Source: Zobellia uliginosa (GTDB lineage Bacteria > Bacteroidota > Bacteroidia > Flavobacteriales > Flavobacteriaceae). From it: a stretch of DNA of 64,000 bases. The stretch lies in contig NZ_FTOB01000004.1 in the NCBI RefSeq assembly GCF_900156625.1, positions 310,001-374,000 on the forward strand, written 5' to 3'. The translations under genes were made by a program, and so were the position numbers. Shown here piece by piece: positions 1-6,973 of the stretch; positions within the stretch are counted from its first letter, which is position 1; the number at the start of each line of letters is the position of its first letter. The notes beneath the pieces were generated by a model. That model saw only the letters and a program-made list of their open reading frames with translations. It was not told the DNA's origin and ran no database searches.

Positions 1-24
1 CCAGCGAACAACTCAATTAGCGAT

Positions 25-2637
25 ATGAAAGGGTTCATATCCTTCGAACCTTTAATTACACTTCTATTACTTCTTACTACCGTATTTTGCTCCGCACAAG
101 AACTTTCTTTTGAGGATGGCAAAAAATACATTTTAGGCGGCTTGGAAGTAACAGGACTGCAAAGTTATAACGAGCAGACGGTAAAGACCTATACCGGATT
201 AAGGGTAGGGCAGCCCATCACCTTACCGGGAGATGAGATCAGTAGTGTTATCAATAAACTTTGGGGGCTTGAGCTTTTCAAGAATATCGATTTTTATATT
301 ACTAATATCGAAGGTGATAAGGTCTTTCTTGAATTGAACATTATAGAGCGCCCTACTTTGTCGGATATCACCATAAACGGTGTAAAACCTAGAAAGGTAG
401 ACGACATTCTTGACGATACCGACCTGAAAAAAGGCAAGAAGATTACAGAAAGCTTAATTGCCAATACTAAAAACTATCTCGATAATAAGTATAAGAAACA
501 GGGGTATTTAAATGCAAAGACCTCTATCATCGTGGCCAACGATACTTCTGAGACCAATGCCCAGAAGATGGTTATCAATGTAAACAAAGGGGATAAGGTA
601 AAGATCAAGAAAATCATCTTTGAAGGGAACGAACAGCTTTCCGATAAAAAGTTAAAAGGTGCCTTTAAGAAAACCAAGGAAAAACGCTTTTGGCGTTTCT
701 GGAAGAAATCTAAATTCATTGAAGAAGATTACGAAAATGATTTAGACCTTCTGGCCGATAAGTATGCAGAAAACGGTTACCGTGATGCACGTATCCTTTC
801 CGATTCGGTTATAAAGGTAGATGAGAACAACATTATATTAAAGTATCAGATAGAAGAAGGTAATAAGTACTATTTCGGTGATATTGATTTTGTAGGTAAC
901 AGTGTTTATACCGACCGTCAGTTGGCCGCAGTACTGGGTATTAAAAAAGGGGATACGTATAACGGTGTTTTATTGAGGGAGCGTATTGCCGATGATTCAA
1001 AACCTGAACCCCAGGATGTTACCAGCCTGTATCAGAATAACGGATATTTGTTTTCTAGTATCAATCCCGTAGAGGTTTCTGCGGAAAACGATACCATTAA
1101 TTTTGAAATACGGGTCATTGAAGGAAAGGAAACTTTTCTTAACCATGTAGACGTAGTCGGTAACGACCGTACCAATGACCACGTAATCTATCGTGAGCTC
1201 CGTACAAGACCAGGTCAAAAATACAATAAGAGTGATATCATTAGAACGATTCGCGAACTACAACAGTTGGGATACTTTGATGCGGAACAAATTAAACCGG
1301 ATATTCTTAATCCGAACCCTAATGAAGGTACGGTTGATATCAAGTACAACTTGGTAGAGTCGGGATCGAGCCAGATAGAACTGCAAGGTGGTTATGGCGG
1401 TGGAGGTTTTATCGGAACTTTAGGACTTTCGTTCAATAACTTCTCTATAAAAAATATTTTAAAGGGCGAGGAGTATAAGCCGGTGCCTATGGGTGACGGT
1501 CAGACTTTCGCCATGAGGGTGCAGGCCAGTAGAACCTTTAGGGTTTACAGTCTTAACTTTGCAGAACCTTGGTTGGGTGGAAGAAAGCCCGTTCAATTTA
1601 GTTTGAACCTTTCGAGAACACAACAGTTCGGGGTAGATTACAACAACTCTACCAGTAGTAAGATCGAAGTTGATAAAGACCGTGGTTTTTCCATTACAGG
1701 TATTTCTGCAGGTTTGGCAAAGCGTGTACAATGGCCCGACGATTTTTTCACCATTTCACATTCCTTGAGCTACCAATTGTACGAGTTTAATAACTATGAT
1801 ATCGGATTGTTCAACTTTGGTAACGGAAAATCAAATTCCTTTGCCTATACCTTGGGGATTTCAAGAAACGCTACTTCTGGTGGACGTATTTACCCGAGGG
1901 GTGGGTCTAATTTTGAAATTACCGCCAAGTTTACACCGCCATACTCCCTTTTTAGCAGCAAAGATTTCGAGAGCTTACGAGACCGTAGCGAGGAGTTGAC
2001 CTTATTGGAGGCCCAACAGGGAGGACTTAGTGCAGCAGACGATGCGGAATTGGAAGAAATCGACCAAGAACGCTTTAGGTGGTTGGAATACTATAAGGTA
2101 AAGTTTAAAGGAGATTGGTATACGACCTTGGTTGATAAATTGGTCTTGCGTACCAATGCGGAATTCGGTTTCTTGGGGAACTATAACAACGATGTGGGCG
2201 ATGTGCCTTTTGAGCGTTTTTTCGTCGGTGGTGACGGTCTAGGGAACTTTACTTTGGATGGTCGTGACGTGGTGCAGTTGAGAGGTTACGAAAACCAATC
2301 GTTGACCCCTATCGACCCCGTAACAAGTCAGCAAGAAGGTGGTTTGGTCTACAATAAGTTTTCTATGGAACTACGCTATCCATTAACCTTAAAACCTTCA
2401 GCTTCCATTTATATGCTTGCATTTATGGAAGGAGGTAACGCTTTCAACAATTTTCAGGAATTTAATCCGTTTCAAATAAAACGATCGGCCGGAGTGGGGC
2501 TGCGCATATTTATGCCGGCATTCGGGTTATTGGGTATTGATTTTGGTTATGGGTTTGATGAAGATAATAGACCTCAGTCTATCGGAAACGGACCTAGCGG
2601 ACTTCAAACACACTTCATTATCGGCCAACAGTTTTAA
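25..2637 (+). CDS. bamA: Outer membrane protein assembly factor BamA (Omp85 family)
   Basis: BamA is the central subunit of the machine that folds beta-barrel proteins into the outer membrane. The 870-residue protein begins with a signal peptide (about residues 1-24, ending FCSA). Several POTRA-type repeats follow up to about residue 450, then a C-terminal Omp85 barrel. The conserved barrel-loop motif (VRGF/Y in the family) is visible as LRGY around R753, and the chain ends in an aromatic residue (GQQF), as barrel proteins usually do. A charged insertion near residues 655-690 (EELTLLEAQQGG region) looks like a long loop. The ATG at 25 is directly followed by the signal sequence; the 24 bases upstream belong to a preceding gene or a short gap that cannot be resolved. 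Two Skp/OmpH chaperone genes follow on the same strand, which fits a shared role in outer membrane protein assembly. Confidence 0.95.
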   Translation: MKGFISFEPLITLLLLLTTVFCSAQELSFEDGKKYILGGLEVTGLQSYNEQTVKTYTGLRVGQPITLPGDEISSVINKLWGLELFKNIDFYITNIEGDKVFLELNIIERPTLSDITINGVKPRKVDDILDDTDLKKGKKITESLIANTKNYLDNKYKKQGYLNAKTSIIVANDTSETNAQKMVINVNKGDKVKIKKIIFEGNEQLSDKKLKGAFKKTKEKRFWRFWKKSKFIEEDYENDLDLLADKYAENGYRDARILSDSVIKVDENNIILKYQIEEGNKYYFGDIDFVGNSVYTDRQLAAVLGIKKGDTYNGVLLRERIADDSKPEPQDVTSLYQNNGYLFSSINPVEVSAENDTINFEIRVIEGKETFLNHVDVVGNDRTNDHVIYRELRTRPGQKYNKSDIIRTIRELQQLGYFDAEQIKPDILNPNPNEGTVDIKYNLVESGSSQIELQGGYGGGGFIGTLGLSFNNFSIKNILKGEEYKPVPMGDGQTFAMRVQASRTFRVYSLNFAEPWLGGRKPVQFSLNLSRTQQFGVDYNNSTSSKIEVDKDRGFSITGISAGLAKRVQWPDDFFTISHSLSYQLYEFNNYDIGLFNFGNGKSNSFAYTLGISRNATSGGRIYPRGGSNFEITAKFTPPYSLFSSKDFESLRDRSEELTLLEAQQGGLSAADDAELEEIDQERFRWLEYYKVKFKGDWYTTLVDKLVLRTNAEFGFLGNYNNDVGDVPFERFFVGGDGLGNFTLDGRDVVQLRGYENQSLTPIDPVTSQQEGGLVYNKFSMELRYPLTLKPSASIYMLAFMEGGNAFNNFQEFNPFQIKRSAGVGLRIFMPAFGLLGIDFGYGFDEDNRPQSIGNGPSGLQTHFIIGQQF

Positions 2638-2685
2638 TTTAAGGAATCGTTTAATATGCTAAAGCGCTCATTTTAAAGGTTTTAG

Positions 2686-2693
2686 TAATTTTG
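2686..2693 (+). promoter_or_regulatory. Promoter -7 element (TAATTTTG) for the first ompH gene
   Basis: TAATTTTG matches the Bacteroidota/Flavobacterium -7 consensus TAnnTTTG and lies 35 bases before the ATG of the first OmpH gene. No TTG is seen 17-23 bases upstream, so the -33 half is missing or weak. The element suggests the chaperone genes can be transcribed separately from bamA. Confidence 0.4.
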
Positions 2694-2728
2694 GCACGAT
2701 ATTTTCTATTGGATAAAACGATAAAATA

Positions 2729-3550
2729 ATGAAAACAAAATCAAACGTTCTTTTTGTACTGGTACTAACCTTGTGTTCGGTATATACATTTGCTCAACGT
2801 GGCGTACGTATCGCATACGTAGATATGGAATATATCTTGGAGAACGTAGAAGAGTATAGGGATGCCAACAAACAATTGGCGGACAAGGTCCAGAAATGGA
2901 AAATCGATATTGAGCAGAAGCAGAGCGAGGTTGAGCAGATGAAGAAAGATTTGATGGCCGAACGTGTGCTCTTGACCGATGAGCTGATTGCCGAAAGGGA
3001 AGAAGAGATCCAGATTCTTGAAAAGGAAATGGTAGAATACCAACAAGATCGTTTCGGTCCGCAAGGTGACTTGGTATTACAGAAACGACGCCTAATCCAA
3101 CCGATTCAAGATCAAGTGTTCAACGAGGTTCAAAAAATCGGGGCCAATAAGAAATACGACTTTATTTTCGATAAATCGGCCGATGTGGTTATGTTGTATT
3201 CCGAAAAAAGGCACGATATTAGCGACTTGGTGCTCAGGGGTATTTCCAGAACGCGAAAGATCAGCAAGCCCAAGAAAGATAGTAGGAGTAAGTTTGAAGA
3301 TGGGGAAGAGGCCGAAAAGGAAATGAGCGAAGCCCTCAAGGAAAGGAAAGAGAATGCGGAAAAGGCGCAAGAGGCCAGAGAGAAGAGTGTAGAGGAGAAA
3401 CGGGCCGAGCAGTTAAAACTAAGGGAGGAACGCAAAAAGGCGTATGAAGCCCGAAGAAAGAAACTCTTGGAGGAACGTGAGGCCAAACGCAAAGAGAAGC
3501 TCGAAGAACGCAAAGGAGGCGGGCAAGATGAGAAGGAAACCGAAGAGTAA
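2729..3550 (+). CDS. OmpH/Skp family periplasmic chaperone with long charged C-terminal tail
   Basis: Skp/OmpH proteins are periplasmic trimeric chaperones that hold unfolded outer membrane proteins for BamA. This 273-residue protein has a signal peptide (about 1-22, ending YTFAQ), then the OmpH core: a short strand (VRIAYVDMEYIL), a long coiled coil with many Glu/Lys, and the returning strand (YDFIFDKSADVVML). Past about residue 175 it carries roughly 100 extra residues consisting almost wholly of Lys, Arg, Glu and Ala, predicted as one long helix ending in a Gly-rich acidic tip. The usual family length is about 160-180 residues, as in the paralogue just downstream. It sits 91 bases after bamA and 143 bases before the second ompH gene. 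Confidence 0.9.
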   Translation: MKTKSNVLFVLVLTLCSVYTFAQRGVRIAYVDMEYILENVEEYRDANKQLADKVQKWKIDIEQKQSEVEQMKKDLMAERVLLTDELIAEREEEIQILEKEMVEYQQDRFGPQGDLVLQKRRLIQPIQDQVFNEVQKIGANKKYDFIFDKSADVVMLYSEKRHDISDLVLRGISRTRKISKPKKDSRSKFEDGEEAEKEMSEALKERKENAEKAQEAREKSVEEKRAEQLKLREERKKAYEARRKKLLEEREAKRKEKLEERKGGGQDEKETEE

Positions 3551-3570
3551 GAAGGTTTAATTAACAAAGT

Positions 3571-3615
3571 GCCGCAATCATCTGCTAAATAGACATAATT
3601 TTAATACATTGCGGC
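3571..3615 (+). repeat. Inverted repeat between the two ompH genes
   Basis: GCCGCAAT (3571-3578) is perfectly complementary to ATTGCGGC (3608-3615), giving an 8-bp GC-rich stem with a 29-nt A/T-rich loop. No T-run follows, so it is not a classical intrinsic terminator. It could be an mRNA processing or stability element between the chaperone genes. Confidence 0.4.
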
Positions 3616-3693
3616 GATTTGTATACCAAATGTCGAACATTGAAAAATACATTAACCTGAAATTAACACTCAATTTTATTAACTAGAATTATC

Positions 3694-4203
3694 ATGAAAC
3701 ACTTAAAGAAAATAGCAGTAGCCTTAGTATTGTTCGTAGCCGCTACAGGTTTTGTTAACGCACAGAGCAAAGTAGCACATATTGATGTTACCCAATTATT
3801 AAGTGCAATGCCGGAGATGAAAGCTGCTGAAGCGGAGCTTAAAAAATTGTCTGAAACGTATAATGCCGATATTGAAAGTTCTATGACCGAGTTTCAGAAC
3901 AAGGCTACCTTGTATCAAAACGAAGCGCCTTCCAAATCAAAAGAAGAGAACGAAAAAAGAGCGATAGAGCTTCAAGGTGTTCAAAAGAATATTGGTGAAG
4001 CACAACAAGCTGCACAACGTGAACTACAGAAAAAACAACAGGAGCTTTTTGCACCGATATCCGACAAAGCCAAAGCGGCCATAGAAAAAGTAGCGGCCGC
4101 CCAAGGTTTTGACTACGTGATCGATGCCCAGCCAGGTGGTGGTCTTATCGTTGCAAAAGGTAAGGATCTATTGCCAGACGTAAAGAAAGAGTTAGGTATT
4201 TAA
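3694..4203 (+). CDS. OmpH/Skp family periplasmic chaperone
   Basis: This is a second Skp-like chaperone, 169 residues, of normal family length. It has a signal peptide (about residues 1-23, ending GFVNAQ), then SKVAHIDVTQLL (first strand), a coiled coil from about 45 to 130 rich in Lys/Glu/Gln, and the closing strand FDYVIDAQPGGGLIVA. The core matches the upstream paralogue in layout but lacks its long charged tail. The expected role is to deliver unfolded outer membrane proteins to BamA, encoded just upstream. A strong terminator follows 21 bases after the stop codon. Confidence 0.92.
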   Translation: MKHLKKIAVALVLFVAATGFVNAQSKVAHIDVTQLLSAMPEMKAAEAELKKLSETYNADIESSMTEFQNKATLYQNEAPSKSKEENEKRAIELQGVQKNIGEAQQAAQRELQKKQQELFAPISDKAKAAIEKVAAAQGFDYVIDAQPGGGLIVAKGKDLLPDVKKELGI

Positions 4204-4224
4204 TCGACTTCAGATCATATCAGT

Positions 4225-4256
4225 AAAAAAGCCCGCTGCAATAGCGGGCTTTTTTA
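4225..4256. terminator. Bidirectional intrinsic terminator
   Basis: GCCCGCT (4231-4237) pairs perfectly with AGCGGGC (4243-4249) around a 5-nt loop. An A-run precedes the stem (4225-4230) and a T-run follows it (4250-4256), so it can end both the bamA-ompH transcript on the + strand and the glycosyltransferase transcript on the - strand, whose genes converge here. Confidence 0.88.
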
Positions 4257-4272
4257 TTTTGTAAGGGGTCGG

Positions 4273-5130
4273 TCAAAAGAGTTTGTTCTTTATATTTTTC
4301 CAGCGCAAGTTGCGTATGAACTGACCTTCGGATTTGCTGACCAAGAAAGGGGTATTCTCTTTTTTGGCTTCAAGGTAGCCATATAGGTTATCGGAAAACG
4401 CTTGTGGTTTACGCTGTTTAAAAGCCATTTTTAACGAGGCTATTATCGTAATTAAAAGGCCATAGCGCATGGTGTACATGGCTTTGCCTTGAAGCAGTTT
4501 GGCCTTTTGGTTGTATGCGTTTCCCGTAGGCCTAAGGTGTTTTACCTTTAAGGAGTCATCGGTGTAGATTTCGAAGTCATGGTATTGGGCCAGTAATTCG
4601 TCTACCGTATCCCAGCCCATGGCATTGCGTAATCCGTCTATGGCTTTGAAACACTTATTAGTGTAGGCTTTAAAGGCCCCGCGAACATGGTTTTTGTCCA
4701 TAGGGTGGTTTAATTTCCATTCCCCGGTTTCGTCCTGTTCGTAAATAAATCCCCCGGCTATGCCGACCTTGGGTTGTCCCCGCAAAATATATGCGATCTT
4801 TTCAAAGTAATTATCGGGTAGAATAAGGTCGGCATCCAGCTTTACGATAAACTCATAATCCTTGTCGAGAAGTTGGAGTCCTTTGTTAAAAGCCTTGATC
4901 ACTTTGCTCCCTGGCATGTGTTCGGTAGAGGATAGGGTGTTCAGTTTGATAAAAATAGGGCTGAGCGTGCAAAATTGGTCGATAATGGCCTCTGTGTCGT
5001 CTGTAGAATTATCGTTCACTACAACCACTCTTTTGGGCTGTAATGACTGTCTTAAAATAGAGTTTAAGGTATCGGCCAAAAAGCCTTCCTCATTATGTGC
5101 GGGAACAATAACATAGTAATGCATGGCCAT
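4273..5130 (-). CDS. Family 2 glycosyltransferase
   Basis: This is a GT-A fold glycosyltransferase of family 2, 285 residues, which transfers a sugar from a nucleotide-sugar donor; the acceptor is unknown. The N-terminus reads YYVIVPAHNEEGFLADTLNSI, the typical first strand and helix of GT2 enzymes, followed by VVVVNDNSTDDT and the metal-binding D99-A-D101 in a KLDAD stretch. There is no signal peptide and no clear membrane segment, so it is likely cytoplasmic or peripheral. It is the last gene of a co-directional run with a methyltransferase (41 bases upstream) and a ketosynthase III-like enzyme, suggesting a role in making a surface lipid or glycan, but the product cannot be named. Confidence 0.88.
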   Translation of the reverse strand: MAMHYYVIVPAHNEEGFLADTLNSILRQSLQPKRVVVVNDNSTDDTEAIIDQFCTLSPIFIKLNTLSSTEHMPGSKVIKAFNKGLQLLDKDYEFIVKLDADLILPDNYFEKIAYILRGQPKVGIAGGFIYEQDETGEWKLNHPMDKNHVRGAFKAYTNKCFKAIDGLRNAMGWDTVDELLAQYHDFEIYTDDSLKVKHLRPTGNAYNQKAKLLQGKAMYTMRYGLLITIIASLKMAFKQRKPQAFSDNLYGYLEAKKENTPFLVSKSEGQFIRNLRWKNIKNKLF

Positions 5131-5171
5131 AGGGTGTTAAAGGTCAAAAGCTATGAAATTGAATTGGATTC

Positions 5172-5741
5172 TCAGGCTTGATCGGCAGGTTTTTTTTCGG
5201 CATATACAATGTAGTACCGAGGGGTAAAACTTCGTAATAAGGGGCGTAAACCTATTTTTTTGACGGGATTCGTCCATTTGGCCCTATCCTTGATTTCCCA
5301 ACCGGCCTTTTCCAAGAGCCAATCGAACTGCCAATCTTCAAATTCGTGGTAGTGACGGTCCCATGGGTCGGTCTTGCTTCGATAGGCCGGCGAAAACCAG
5401 AGTTTCAAAGGTATGCTGGCCACTAGTTTATTGGCTTTGATTTCCCTTAAGGTGTTAAAAGGGGCCAAAAGGTGTTCGAATATTTCAAAAGCCGTAACGA
5501 CCTGGGCCTCGGATGCCTTCACTGACGAAAAATCAAGGTCTAGATCTTCTCCCTTGGTGTTCTCTACGGAATACCCCTGTTCTTTCATGATTTTTGAAAA
5601 CGGATTCTCAACGCCTAGATCCAGTATAGACTCATCGGTCGATACGTGCTTTCTAAGAAATTCTAGAGTGTGTTGAAAACGTTTGCTCGGATAGGTATTC
5701 TCGTACATTTGAACAGCTTGCAAGGTTGGTTGCCCGTGCAT
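5172..5741 (-). CDS. Class I SAM-dependent methyltransferase
   Basis: This is a short (189 residues) class I methyltransferase-like protein. The SAM-binding strand and loop appear as SILDLGVENPFSK (around D41-G43) and the post-loop acidic residues as EDLDLDF. The motif VVTAFEIFEHLLAPF matches the EvfEHv segment of UbiE/methyltransferase-11 type enzymes. The glycine-rich loop is reduced (DLGVEN instead of DxGxGxG). The gene starts 10 bases after the ketosynthase gene ends, so the two are very probably cotranscribed. The substrate is unknown. Confidence 0.82.
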   Translation of the reverse strand: MHGQPTLQAVQMYENTYPSKRFQHTLEFLRKHVSTDESILDLGVENPFSKIMKEQGYSVENTKGEDLDLDFSSVKASEAQVVTAFEIFEHLLAPFNTLREIKANKLVASIPLKLWFSPAYRSKTDPWDRHYHEFEDWQFDWLLEKAGWEIKDRAKWTNPVKKIGLRPLLRSFTPRYYIVYAEKKPADQA

Positions 5742-5751
5742 CTACCGGGTG

Positions 5752-6807
5752 TTATACCTGATAGACGATGGCATTGATATTCATGCCTGCACCGACACTT
5801 GCAAATATAACAACATCTCCCTTTTGAACCTCTTGATTTTCTATTTTTCCACTAAGTACCAAATCGAACAGGGTAGGTACTGTGGCTACGGAACTATTGC
5901 CTAGTTTGCCAATGCTCATGGGCATGATGTTTTCCGGTGCTTCCATGTCGTAAAGCCCATAGAAACGTTTTACTATGGCCTCGTCCATCTTTTCATTGGC
6001 TTGATGAATGAATACTTTTTTGAGGTCGTTTATACCCAGTCCACTTTTGTCCAGGGCATCCTTCATGGCCTGAGGTACATGGGTAACGGCAAATTCATAA
6101 ATTTTACGGCCGTACATCTTAATGTACTTGGTGTTGTCGTGTTCCTTGTTATACGACGTTCCAAAGAAGAGGTAATAGGCTTCGTCCTTTGTGTAGGTGG
6201 CACTTATGTGGGATAGTATTTCCCCTGCACCTTCTTTTTCTTCGATTATGGCCGCTCCGGCACCATCGGAGTAGATCATGGAATCCCTGTCGTGGGGGTC
6301 GGTAATCCGCGATAAGGTTTCCGCGCCAATGACCAAGCACCTCTTGGCGATGCCGCTTTTTATAAAGGCGTTGGCTTGAATGACGCCTTGAATCCATCCC
6401 GGACAACCAAAAATAAGATCGTAGGCTATGCAGCTTGGGTTTTTAATTTGCAAAAGCTGTTTTACCCTGCTGGCCAAGCTGGGAAGCGTATCTCCCTGTA
6501 TTTGACCTGGTGATAGATCCCCGAAATTATGGGCGAAAATAATGTAGTCTATGGTTTCTTTGTCAATTTTGGCGTCTTCTATCGCTTTTTCAGCGGCTAA
6601 GACACCTAGGTCTGATGTTTTTAGATTGTTTTCGGCGTATCGGCGTTCACCGATGCCGGTAATACCCTCGAACTTTTTTATAATAACTGCGTTGTCATGG
6701 GGGAACGGAGACCCGTCCGCATTTAAAAAATCATGACTTTCAAAGCTGTCGTTAGCGACGACCAGTGAGGGTATGTAACTTCCTGTTCCTGTAATTGCAA
6801 TCGACAT
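5752..6807 (-). CDS. 3-oxoacyl-ACP synthase III family protein (KAS III/FabH-like)
   Basis: This is a thiolase-fold ketosynthase of 351 residues. KAS III enzymes condense an acyl-CoA starter with an acyl carrier or second acyl-CoA. The Cys-His-Asn triad is intact: C135 in FGCPGWIQGV, H268 in FIHQANEKMDEA and N304 in KLGNSSVATVPT. The C-terminal Gly-rich strand (ASVGAGMNINAIVY) is also present. The chain is longer than housekeeping FabH (about 320-330), and the sequence around the Cys is of the DarB/PqsD-like branch rather than clear FabH, so the starter is uncertain. It leads a run with a methyltransferase and a glycosyltransferase, which argues for a special lipid or secondary product rather than bulk fatty acid synthesis. 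Confidence 0.88.
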   Translation of the reverse strand: MSIAITGTGSYIPSLVVANDSFESHDFLNADGSPFPHDNAVIIKKFEGITGIGERRYAENNLKTSDLGVLAAEKAIEDAKIDKETIDYIIFAHNFGDLSPGQIQGDTLPSLASRVKQLLQIKNPSCIAYDLIFGCPGWIQGVIQANAFIKSGIAKRCLVIGAETLSRITDPHDRDSMIYSDGAGAAIIEEKEGAGEILSHISATYTKDEAYYLFFGTSYNKEHDNTKYIKMYGRKIYEFAVTHVPQAMKDALDKSGLGINDLKKVFIHQANEKMDEAIVKRFYGLYDMEAPENIMPMSIGKLGNSSVATVPTLFDLVLSGKIENQEVQKGDVVIFASVGAGMNINAIVYQV

Positions 6808-6857
6808 AGTATATATTATTTTAGCACCTTACAAGATACGGTATAATAGATTTACTG

Positions 6858-6871
6858 CTATGCATGCATAG
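6858..6871. repeat. 14-nt perfect palindrome upstream of the KAS III gene
   Basis: CTATGCATGCATAG is a perfect palindrome 50 bases upstream of the KAS III start codon. Its inner 12 bases (TATGCATGCATA) recur as a palindrome upstream of susC at 53049-53060. It could be an operator; no binding protein can be inferred. Confidence 0.4.
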
Positions 6872-6911
6872 TAGTTATTACGATGTTCAAGGAGTTTTTG
6901 TAGGGGAATAC

Positions 6912-6950
6912 TTAAAATAGAAACCCTTTACAGTTTGAATGTAAAGGGTT
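6912..6950 (-). terminator. Probable intrinsic terminator after gcvP
   Basis: AACCCTTTAC (6922-6931) and GTAAAGGGTT (6941-6950) form a perfect 10-bp stem with a 9-nt loop. On the - strand the stem is followed by a moderate T-rich run (TTCTATTTTAAG). It lies just past the gcvP stop codon and would separate gcvP from the KAS III operon. Confidence 0.55.
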
Positions 6951-6973
6951 GTCTTATAATTGTTTGTGTTGTT

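Noticed and set aside
1-28. Possible 3' end of an upstream gene overlapping bamA (frame ending TGA at 26-28, or frame ending TAG at 18-20)
   Set aside because: Only 6-9 codons are visible and both frames have a stop, so neither can be supported or named.
3130-3567. Long open frame (145 codons) on the - strand inside the first ompH gene
   Set aside because: It is a Ser/Leu-rich shadow of the Lys/Glu/Arg-rich coding strand, with no domain or start context.
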